DNA of 6,129 bases from Cellvibrio sp. (GTDB taxonomy: Bacteria; Pseudomonadota; Gammaproteobacteria; Pseudomonadales; Cellvibrionaceae): contig JAJQJO010000247.1 in assembly GCA_021323495.1 (NCBI GenBank), positions 1-6,129 on the forward strand, in the 5' to 3' direction. The notes under the pieces were generated by a model. That model worked only from the letters and a program-made list of their open reading frames with translations, had not been told where the DNA came from and made no database searches. The position numbers were made by a program, and so were the translations under genes. Below are positions 1-5,355 of the stretch, piece after piece. How positions within the stretch are numbered: the stretch's first letter is position 1; every line of letters begins with the position of its first letter.

Positions 1-813
1 CATTTGCGTACCGAGTTTGATGAAATCCTTACCGCATTGGATGAAGCCTTTGAGATTGGCGAGCATGCCAGAGCGCCGATTATTGTGTCGCATTTAAAAT
101 GTGCCGGGGCAGGTAATTGGGGGCGCAGTGGTGAAGTGTTGGAAAAATTGGTAACCGCAGCCAAACGCCATCCGGTAGGTTGCGATTGTTATCCTTACAG
201 TGCAAGTTCATCCACCCTGGATTTGCAACAGGTCACCAGCGATTTTGATATCGTCATTACCTGGAGTGAGCCACACCCTGAACAAGGCGGAAAAAAATTA
301 GCGGATATCGCAAGCAGCTGGGATATGAGCTTGTCAGATACCGCAAAAAAATTACAACCCGCGGGTGCTGTGTATCATGGTATGAGTGAAGCGGATGTGC
401 AAAAAATTCTGGCGCATCCACTGACGATGGTGGGCTCCGATGGTTTACCGGTAGATCCATTACCGCATCCACGTTTGTGGGGCGCATTTCCACGGGTGCT
501 CGGCCATTACAGTCGCGATTTAAAATTATTCAGTTTGCCCGAAGCAATTCGCAAAATGACCCGCATGTCAGCTGATCGCTTTGGTTTGGATGATCGCGGC
601 CGCATTGCTGTCGGTGCAGCTGCTGACCTGGTTTTATTTGATCCGGTAAAAGTAAAAGACGCCGCGACATTTTCCCAGCCGCAGCAATTAGCGGAAGGCA
701 TTGAAGCCGTGTGGGTAAACGGTGTTTTGAGTTACGCACAAAAAACTGTCACAGGAATACGCGCGGGAAAATTTTTAGCAAGACAGCGTGATTTAAGGAT
801 TGGGTTTTATTGA
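1..813 (+). CDS. N-acyl-D-amino-acid deacylase (D-aminoacylase), 3' part only
   Basis: This is the C-terminal 270 residues of a zinc-dependent amidohydrolase that cuts N-acyl-D-amino acids into a free D-amino acid and the acyl acid, probably in the cytoplasm. The frame is open at base 1, so the gene starts upstream; the family is usually about 480 residues, so slightly more than half is visible. Numbering from the first visible residue, SHLK (30-33) is the metal-binding His motif. DCYPYSASS (62-70) and ITWSEPHPE (86-94) are family signatures. GSDGLP (145-150) carries the catalytic Asp, followed by HPRLWGAFPRVLGHY and the closing amidohydrolase strand AADLVLFDP. His1 with the following LRTE may be the end of the family's THxRxE-like segment. 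No frameshift is seen. Whether the substrate is a neutral or an acidic acyl-D-amino acid cannot be told. The downstream RidA gene is a common partner of this family. Confidence 0.93.
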   Translation, partial: HLRTEFDEILTALDEAFEIGEHARAPIIVSHLKCAGAGNWGRSGEVLEKLVTAAKRHPVGCDCYPYSASSSTLDLQQVTSDFDIVITWSEPHPEQGGKKLADIASSWDMSLSDTAKKLQPAGAVYHGMSEADVQKILAHPLTMVGSDGLPVDPLPHPRLWGAFPRVLGHYSRDLKLFSLPEAIRKMTRMSADRFGLDDRGRIAVGAAADLVLFDPVKVKDAATFSQPQQLAEGIEAVWVNGVLSYAQKTVTGIRAGKFLARQRDLRIGFY

Positions 814-885
814 TGCATCGCGTGGTGCGCTTCCTGGCTCTGCCTGGAAGTGTATATGCCGCAATTAATCTTGTAATTTATATAT

Positions 886-919
886 GCATTTCCCAAGCGG
901 AGCTTGGGAACGAGAATGC
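886..919. repeat. REP-like palindromic hairpin element
   Basis: A perfect 9-bp stem TTCCCAAGC (890-898) / GCTTGGGAA (902-910) closes on a GGA triloop. An outer 5-bp arm GCATT (886-890) / AATGC (915-919) shares base 890 with the inner stem and is separated from it on the right by ACGAG. The pattern matches the widespread bacterial REP-like family whose core reads TTCCCA-(A/C)GC...GC-(T/G)TGGGAA; such elements are typically dispersed intergenically by RAYT transposases. No transposase is present here. Family membership is from memory of the motif, not from a search. Confidence 0.75.
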
Positions 920-931
920 GATTTTCTAGCA

Positions 932-1039
932 GGATGAATTCCGGCATTTGCTCGGAGACCATGCACAGCATGGATGCTGTGCCCGAGCCTACAGGGATGT
1001 ATTTACGGCGCGTCTCCGAGTGAATGACGGAGTTCATCC
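932..1039 (+). repeat. 108-base intergenic inverted-repeat element with three-way-junction fold
   Basis: Bases 932-959 pair with 1012-1039 as a nearly continuous 28-bp stem: GGATGAATTCC with GGAGTTCATCC, then CTCGGAGAC with GTCTCCGAG. There is one mismatch (944/1027) and a few G-T wobbles. Inside lie two hairpins. The first has an 8-bp stem GCACAGCA (963-970) / TGCTGTGC (975-982) with a TGGA loop. The second has a stem TACA (990-993) / TGTA (998-1001) with a GGGA loop. The whole folds like a cloverleaf. It resembles dispersed intergenic repeats of Gammaproteobacteria; copy number in this genome is unknown. It ends 29 bases before the ridA start, so it would lie in the mRNA leader or operon spacer of ridA-hex. 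Confidence 0.8.
963..1001 (+). promoter_or_regulatory. candidate CsrA/RsmA double binding site (RNA level)
   Basis: Two adjacent hairpins in the repeat display GGA in their loops, at 972-974 and 995-997, 23 bases apart. The second, CTACAGGGATGT (989-1000), matches the published in-vitro-selected CsrA consensus RUACARGGAUGU at 11 of 12 positions, with the stem pairing expected of that consensus. CsrA is a dimer that can bridge two such sites. The sequence match is seen directly; binding and regulatory effect are inference. Confidence 0.45.
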
Positions 1040-1054
1040 ATGGCACATTAAAAC

Positions 1055-1063
1055 AGGACGGGG
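1055..1063 (+). promoter_or_regulatory. ribosome binding site of the RidA-family gene
   Basis: AGGACGGGG lies 5 bases before ATG 1069 and is the only good Shine-Dalgarno-like stretch nearby. It decides for this start over the upstream in-frame ATG at 1024, which lies within the inverted repeat and has no purine-rich site before it. The site contains a GGA (1056-1058), a further possible CsrA contact. Confidence 0.7.
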
Positions 1064-1068
1064 AAAAA

Positions 1069-1458
1069 ATGTCAGAAATAAAACGTTACGGTGTTGAAGG
1101 CGGAAAAGGTACCGGTGGGCAGCATTTGCCTTTTGCGCGTGCAGCGGGTGCTGATGGTTGGTTGTTTGTATCCGGCCAGGTTCCGATGGTGAATGGTGAA
1201 ATTATCGATGGCGGAATTGTTGCGCAATCGCACCAAACCATTAAAAACGTACTCGCTATTTTAGCGGAAGCCGGTTACGGCCCTGAAGATGTAGTGCGCT
1301 GTGGTGTATGGCTTGACGATCCGCGCGATTTTATGTCGTTCAACCGGGTGTTTATGGAATATTTCGGCGCTAACCCACCCGCACGTGCTTGCGTTGTATC
1401 GAGCATGGTGGTGGATTGCAAAGTTGAAGTGGATTGTGTGGCCTACAAAAAGCCTTAA
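1069..1458 (+). CDS. RidA-family (YjgF/YER057c/UK114) enamine/imine deaminase
   Basis: The 129-residue protein has the family's usual length. RidA proteins are small cytoplasmic trimers that hydrolyse reactive enamines and imines such as 2-aminoacrylate, made by PLP-dependent or oxidative deamination of amino acids. Visible family features are LFVSGQVP (32-39), the substrate-binding Arg106 in PPARACVV (103-110), and KVEVDCVA (118-125), whose Glu120 aligns with Glu120 of E. coli RidA. The start at 1069 is chosen because the family begins MSEIKRYG-like and an SD site precedes it; starting at 1024 would add 15 residues encoded by repeat sequence. The N-terminal stretch RYGVEGGKGTGGQHLPFARA is typical, as I recall, of RidA paralogues encoded beside D-aminoacylase genes rather than of canonical RidA. 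The hexosaminidase gene follows after 10 bases, so the two are probably one transcript. Confidence 0.93.
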   Translation: MSEIKRYGVEGGKGTGGQHLPFARAAGADGWLFVSGQVPMVNGEIIDGGIVAQSHQTIKNVLAILAEAGYGPEDVVRCGVWLDDPRDFMSFNRVFMEYFGANPPARACVVSSMVVDCKVEVDCVAYKKP

Positions 1459-1468
1459 AAAATAAGAA

Positions 1469-3901
1469 ATGATGATGACTAAATACCTATTGTTACTGAC
1501 CTGCCTGTTATGCTCCGTTTGGGCTAATGCCCAAACGGAACAATTGTTATTGATGCCCTATCCACAAGCGGTAGAGCGTCAGCAGGGGCAATTGGTATTA
1601 AATAAAAATTTGAATTTTGCGATAGACGGAAAGCAATCTGCGCAACTGAATAAAATCCTGAAAGACCTTGGTGTCCGTGTTAAACAACAAACGGGGCATA
1701 AGTTACGTCTGAAAAAAACGGCCGTTGCGAAAGCGCAGTTAATTATCCGGATTGAAGATATACAACCAATAGCAAACCATATCGACGATTGGAATGAATC
1801 CTATCAACTCAATATTTCCGCAACCAAAATTGAACTCGCCGCTAAACAATTGGTGGGCGCCCAACGTGGCTTGGAAACGTTGCTGCAATTGATCGGCACT
1901 GCCCCCAACATTCAATTGCCTCTGGTTAATATCAATGATCATCCACGGTTCAAATGGCGTGGTTTATTGTTGGACACTTCAAGGCATTTCTTTTCGGTTG
2001 CAACGATCAAGCGCCAGATAGATGCAATGGCGGCAGCCAAATACAATATTTTCCACTGGCATTTAACCGATGACCAGGGCTGGCGTTTTGAATCAAAAAA
2101 ATATCCAAAGCTGCATAAGCTTGCCTCCGATGGCGAATACTACACTCGCCGACAAATTCGCGATGTGGTTGCCTATGCGCGCGCGCGCGGAATACAAGTG
2201 CTGCCGGAGATTGATATGCCTGGCCATGCCAGTGCTATTGCCGTGGCCTATCCGGAATTGATATCGGCCCCGGGTCCTTACCCGATGGAATATCGCTGGG
2301 GAGTTCACAAACCTACGTTGAATCCCGCTGATGAAAAAGTGTATGAATTTGCTGACGCAATAATTGCGGAGGTGGCCGAATTATTTCCGTTTGAATACCT
2401 GCATATCGGTGGTGACGAGGTTGATCCCGAGCAGTGGAATACCAATCCGGCTATTCAATCTTTTATGAAGGAGCAGGGTTTAAAAGATCACCGTGCATTA
2501 CAGGCGTATTTCAACCAGCGGTTACAGAAAATTTTGCACAAACACCAGCGAAAAATGATCGGCTGGGATGAAATCCAGCATAAGGATCTACCCAGGGATA
2601 TCGTTATCCATTCCTGGCGTGGGCCGGATGGCGTGAGTGATGCCGTCAGCCATGGTTTCCAATCAATATTATCGACTGGTTATTATCTGGATCAGGCACA
2701 AACCGGTGCCTATCATTATCGCAATGATCCTATACCGCCCAAACCGGTAGTCGTTGACATAAAAGATAACGAGACAGTGACGAGCTGGCGCTTTGAAATG
2801 CCGCGCAAACGTGGCAAACCGGTCACTGGTACATTTAGCTTTGTTAATGATGATAAAAATATTCGCCAGACATTTATTGATTTCACCGGAAAATCCCGTC
2901 GCGAGGTTTTGCTCAAACAGCACACAAAAAATGATGCGGTGTTTTCATTGGACACCTGGATGGGGCCGGTCGAGTTTCGAGTCAATTTTGTAGCCGATAA
3001 TATTTCCGGTACTGCTATGGTGGGCAACACGCCGTATGTCATTAGTGGCGAAAAAATTCGCAATAACTTTTCTTTACAAGATGGTCAAAAAATAACAAAC
3101 ATTAATGCACAAAAACAGTTACCAAAAATGGAACCGGTGGCACATTTGAGTGCACAGCAGGAGTCATTAATCCTTGGTGGTGAAGCAGCACTCTGGGCTG
3201 AAATTGTCGATGAGCAAAGCATTGACCTGCGTTTGTGGCCGCGTGCATTTATTGTTGCAGAGAGGCTCTGGTCGGCGCGGGATTTGCAAGATGAAAATAG
3301 TATGTATGTGCGGATGGACTCGGCAGAAATTTGGGCAGAAAAATCGATTGGTTTATTGCATCGTCAGCAGCAAATCGCAGCACTGCAAAGTTTGGCAGGT
3401 AAGAGCGATATAACACCAATGAAGATATTTGCTGAAATGTTAGAGCCAGCGCATTACTACCATCGTCAACATGAAAAATCGACTTATGAAACCTATTCCA
3501 AAGCTGATCCACTTAATCGTTTGGCTGATGCGTTACCCGCGGAAAATGCGCAGCTGCGTCTGTTTAACCAGCGTCTGGAGTTGTGGTTGCAAAACCCGCG
3601 CAACAATGCGGATTATCAGGCGTTGCGTACCCAGTTTGAACGCTGGATAGATAACCGCGCCGCCCTGCAACCCTTGTTGGATGAGAACCCTGAGTGGCTA
3701 GCGCTGGCGAAGAAAACCGAGCTGGTGGCGCGTACCGGTTTGATGTTGCTGGAGCAGCGGCTAAAAACGTCGGCACTTACACAAAGTGAGCGCAGTAAAG
3801 TAATGGAAGTGATCCAATTGGCACAAATGTTGGATCAGGAATTGGTGGTTGCAGCAGCCTCTTCGTTGGAAAAAATCCTGGATTCGTTTACCCAAACCTG
3901 A
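1469..3901 (+). CDS. exported GH20 beta-N-acetylhexosaminidase
   Basis: The 810-residue precursor should remove terminal beta-linked GlcNAc/GalNAc from chito-oligosaccharides or similar glycans by substrate-assisted catalysis. Residues 1-21 are a signal peptide (Lys5, hydrophobic 6-18, cleavage ANA|Q at 21/22), so it is periplasmic or secreted. A GH20b-type N-terminal domain spans about 25-155. The barrel begins at FKWRGLLLDTSRHFF (161-175), with HWHLTDDQGW (196-205), the catalytic pair Asp316-Glu317 in HIGGDE, GWDE (365-368), HSWRG (381-385), the catalytic-Tyr motif TGYYLD (403-408), and GGEAALWAE (570-578). Between the last two lies an insert of roughly 100 residues (about 424-527), rich in predicted beta strands. 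Residues 605-810 form a helical extension. Three in-frame ATGs (1469, 1472, 1475) follow a weak SD-like AATAAGAA, so the exact start is uncertain by two residues. Translation may be coupled to ridA. Peptidoglycan-derived substrates are possible as well as chitin. Confidence 0.95.
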   Translation: MMMTKYLLLLTCLLCSVWANAQTEQLLLMPYPQAVERQQGQLVLNKNLNFAIDGKQSAQLNKILKDLGVRVKQQTGHKLRLKKTAVAKAQLIIRIEDIQPIANHIDDWNESYQLNISATKIELAAKQLVGAQRGLETLLQLIGTAPNIQLPLVNINDHPRFKWRGLLLDTSRHFFSVATIKRQIDAMAAAKYNIFHWHLTDDQGWRFESKKYPKLHKLASDGEYYTRRQIRDVVAYARARGIQVLPEIDMPGHASAIAVAYPELISAPGPYPMEYRWGVHKPTLNPADEKVYEFADAIIAEVAELFPFEYLHIGGDEVDPEQWNTNPAIQSFMKEQGLKDHRALQAYFNQRLQKILHKHQRKMIGWDEIQHKDLPRDIVIHSWRGPDGVSDAVSHGFQSILSTGYYLDQAQTGAYHYRNDPIPPKPVVVDIKDNETVTSWRFEMPRKRGKPVTGTFSFVNDDKNIRQTFIDFTGKSRREVLLKQHTKNDAVFSLDTWMGPVEFRVNFVADNISGTAMVGNTPYVISGEKIRNNFSLQDGQKITNINAQKQLPKMEPVAHLSAQQESLILGGEAALWAEIVDEQSIDLRLWPRAFIVAERLWSARDLQDENSMYVRMDSAEIWAEKSIGLLHRQQQIAALQSLAGKSDITPMKIFAEMLEPAHYYHRQHEKSTYETYSKADPLNRLADALPAENAQLRLFNQRLELWLQNPRNNADYQALRTQFERWIDNRAALQPLLDENPEWLALAKKTELVARTGLMLLEQRLKTSALTQSERSKVMEVIQLAQMLDQELVVAAASSLEKILDSFTQT
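1514..1539 (+). other. perfect 11-bp intragenic hairpin in the signal-peptide region of the GH20 gene
   Basis: TCCGTTTGGGC (1514-1524) pairs with GCCCAAACGGA (1529-1539) across a TAAT loop. It covers codons 16-24, encoding the end of the signal peptide and its cleavage site. The palindrome AACAATTGTT (1539-1548) follows directly. There is no T-run after the stem, so it is not a standard terminator. A role in mRNA stability, pausing or translation is possible but unproven. Confidence 0.6.
2177..2189. repeat. (GC)6G simple dinucleotide tract in the GH20 coding region
   Basis: Six GC units and a final G encode Ala-Arg-Ala-Arg just before the GIQVLPEIDMPGH catalytic-domain strand. Such tracts can slip in replication or adopt Z-DNA; here the frame is intact and a chance origin through GC-rich Ala/Arg codons is likely. 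Confidence 0.5.
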
Positions 3902-3939
3902 TCACTGCATTGCGCTGGTCGGGAAAATTGTAAATGAGA

Positions 3940-3967
3940 TTGACAACGTTGTCCTGCTGGATGTAAG
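3940..3967 (+). promoter_or_regulatory. candidate promoter with overlapping LacI-type operator
   Basis: GACAACGTTGTC (3942-3953) is a perfect 12-bp palindrome with the central CG and AACGTT core typical of LacI-family operators. It overlaps a perfect -35 hexamer TTGACA (3940-3945). A weak -10 candidate TGTAAG (3962-3967, 4 of 6 matches) lies 16 bases downstream. It starts 38 bases after the hexosaminidase stop and would drive the araC-type gene and the GH18 gene with a leader of about 200 bases. GlcNAc-regulon repressors of the NagR type in related bacteria belong to the LacI family, which would fit, but the identity of the binder is inference. Confidence 0.4.
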
Positions 3968-3973
3968 TTGGGG

Positions 3974-3999
3974 GAGCCAAACGCCAGGGTGTTTGGTTC
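3974..3999 (+). other. hairpin in the gap between the GH20 and araC-type genes
   Basis: GAGCCAAAC (3974-3982) pairs with GTTTGGTTC (3991-3999) over 9 bp with one G-T wobble and an 8-base loop. No T-run follows, so it is not a convincing intrinsic terminator. It lies close to where a transcript from the candidate promoter would begin, so it could cap that mRNA's 5' end. The remaining gap (4000-4178) shows AT-rich sequence near 4129-4154 (TATAAA 4134-4139, TATGAT 4149-4154) but no matching -35 boxes, and no convincing gene. Confidence 0.3.
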
Positions 4000-4178
4000 A
4001 GGTGACGAACAATAATTTAAGGGGCGCAGAAGCAATAACCTCAGGAGCTGTGCGTAACGCTGGACTCGCAATGGATATGGTCGGGATGTGGCCATCAGAG
4101 CAGCGGCACAAAACAGGTTAGCACTGCGTTAAATATAAATACGTTATCTATGATGACCTGCGCTATCGGTAGACTGAT

Positions 4179-5339
4179 ATGGTTGAAGTAGCACTGTTTA
4201 ATATCAATGATATTTCGCTGTTGTTCAGCGGCTTTCTTGCATTGGTCCTTGCATGCCTGTTGTTTTTTTCACAGCAACAAGGGCGTGTCAAACCAATATA
4301 CTGGCACTTTTTGGCGCTGTTCTTTTTTCTTGGGGCATTGCGTACCTTTGACACGCTGGTCTATTGGAACGTGAATGTACGCGATACCCTGTCATTGGTA
4401 TCGGCCAATTTTTTCTTTTTATTTGGCTTCGCGTTTTTTTTGCAGGGGCCTTTGCTGTATTGGTTTACCCGTGCAGCCATCTTTCGCGATTTTGCCTTGA
4501 TCCGGCGCGATCTATTGCATCTGGTTCCGGCACTTTGCTATCCCTTTTATATTTACCAGATCTTCCATCGCCTGGCGCCCGAGCAAAAGCTGCAGTATGT
4601 GCATGATTGGTCGCACGTGGTTAGCGATCCTTATTTTGAAAGCCTGATATGGGCGCAGCGTTTAATGCTGTTTTCTTACAGCCTGCTCTGTGCCTGGCAG
4701 CTGCACCAATACATCCACCATTTGCGTGCTCACCACTGTGTATTGAACAAGGTGGATTTGCAGTGGTTAAAGCTGTTGGTGATTGGTTTCCTCGTTATTA
4801 ATTGCTGGACTTTATTAACGCTGGTGGACACCCGTTTTACAGGGCTGGTCAGTGCTGAATTCCTGGGGGAATTTGAAAGCCATTTCTACCTGATTTATAT
4901 GAGTGTATTGGTCGTTTACCTGCTGAAAAATTCCAATGGTTTTTCAGATATCCAGATTGAACACACTATTGCGCCTGAACCGCAGCCGGAAGAACCGCAG
5001 CAGCAATTGGTTGAAAAGCTCACGGATTTTATGGAGCACAGCAAACCGTATCTGGAGCCGCACATTACCGTGGAGCGCCTGGCGATCAAGTTAAATGTCT
5101 CGCCCAAGTTGTTGTCCTGCACTATCAACAACCAGATGCATATGAATTTTTTTGAGTTGATAGGTACCTATCGAGTCGCTGAGGCCAAAAAACGTTTGGC
5201 CGATTCCGAACTGCGCCAGAAACCTATCAGCGAAATTATGAAAAGTTGCGGTTTTAACAGTAAGTCTGTGTTTAACCAGGCCTTTAAAAAAACAGTTGGA
5301 GTGACTCCCAGCCATTATCGTCAACAGCATTTGCATTAA
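4179..5339 (+). CDS. membrane-anchored AraC-family transcriptional regulator (7 TM + HTH)
   Basis: The 386-residue protein combines an integral-membrane N-terminal half with an AraC/XylS DNA-binding C-terminus. Hydrophobic helices are seen at about 12-30, 38-60, 71-95, 112-130, 156-178, 195-215 and 233-250, giving seven predicted spans. A Pro/Glu/Gln-rich linker (265-276) follows. The AraC domain (about 276-384) has a first helix-turn-helix in TVERLAIKLNVSPKLLSC (297-314), the bridging helix YRVAEAKKRL (331-340), and a second HTH with the family signature CGFNSKSVFNQAFKK..GVTPSHYR (357-381). Architecture implies a one-component system: signal at or in the membrane, DNA binding in the cytoplasm. 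The start has only a weak SD-like GGTAGA five bases upstream. The GH18 gene follows after 16 bases, suggesting co-transcription and that this protein controls the chitinase or the wider locus. The ligand is unknown. Confidence 0.9.
   Translation: MVEVALFNINDISLLFSGFLALVLACLLFFSQQQGRVKPIYWHFLALFFFLGALRTFDTLVYWNVNVRDTLSLVSANFFFLFGFAFFLQGPLLYWFTRAAIFRDFALIRRDLLHLVPALCYPFYIYQIFHRLAPEQKLQYVHDWSHVVSDPYFESLIWAQRLMLFSYSLLCAWQLHQYIHHLRAHHCVLNKVDLQWLKLLVIGFLVINCWTLLTLVDTRFTGLVSAEFLGEFESHFYLIYMSVLVVYLLKNSNGFSDIQIEHTIAPEPQPEEPQQQLVEKLTDFMEHSKPYLEPHITVERLAIKLNVSPKLLSCTINNQMHMNFFELIGTYRVAEAKKRLADSELRQKPISEIMKSCGFNSKSVFNQAFKKTVGVTPSHYRQQHLH
4200..4214. other. 15-base palindrome at the 5' end of the araC-type gene
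   Basis: AATATCA and TGATATT flank a single central A, starting 21 bases after the first base of the start codon. It might be an autoregulatory binding site, but AT-rich coding sequence can produce this by chance. Confidence 0.2.
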
Positions 5340-5345
5340 CGCGGT

Positions 5346-5350
5346 GGAAG
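5346..5350 (+). promoter_or_regulatory. ribosome binding site favouring the GTG start of the GH18 gene
   Basis: GGAAG, preceded by GGT, sits five bases before GTG 5356, a workable Shine-Dalgarno arrangement. Other in-frame candidates are GTG 5344 and TTG 5377, both with poorer upstream spacing. No ATG occurs in frame before codon 30, which lies inside the signal peptide. Confidence 0.5.
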
Positions 5351-5355
5351 TTCCA

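Noticed and set aside
828..852. Possible terminator hairpin after the D-aminoacylase gene (CTTCC 830-834 / GGAAG 846-850)
   Set aside because: The stem is short, interrupted by a T-T mismatch, and no T-run follows, so termination is not supported.
851..885. Promoter-like AT-rich stretch (TATATA at 879-884) before the REP-like element
   Set aside because: The -10 match is only 4 of 6 and no acceptable -35 lies 16-18 bases upstream.
807..1046. A 79-codon open frame on the minus strand across the daa-ridA gap
   Set aside because: It runs through both palindromic repeats and reads VPKLRLGN and ETRRKYIPVGSGTAS, peptides typical of repeat elements falsely annotated as proteins. No ribosome binding site or family resemblance is seen.
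1024..1068. Upstream in-frame ATG giving a 144-residue RidA protein
   Set aside because: The added 15 residues are encoded partly by the inverted repeat, there is no SD before ATG 1024, and the family starts at MSEIKRYG-like sequence with a good SD at 1055-1063.
2669..3063. Minus-strand open frames of 84 and 115 codons opposite the GH20 insert
   Set aside because: They are antisense to a well-supported gene, show no family features or start signals, and are explained by codon bias of the + strand gene.
3849..4121. A 90-codon + strand open frame overlapping the end of the GH20 gene
   Set aside because: It starts inside the hexosaminidase gene in another frame, lacks an SD, resembles no known family, and its low-complexity continuation into the gap is not gene-like.
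4050..4134. Possible integron attC-like pair: TAACGC (near 4055) and GCGTTA (4126-4131) with a GTTAAAT core
   Set aside because: The left core does not fit RYYYAAC, the inner arms do not pair, and no integrase or cassette context is present.
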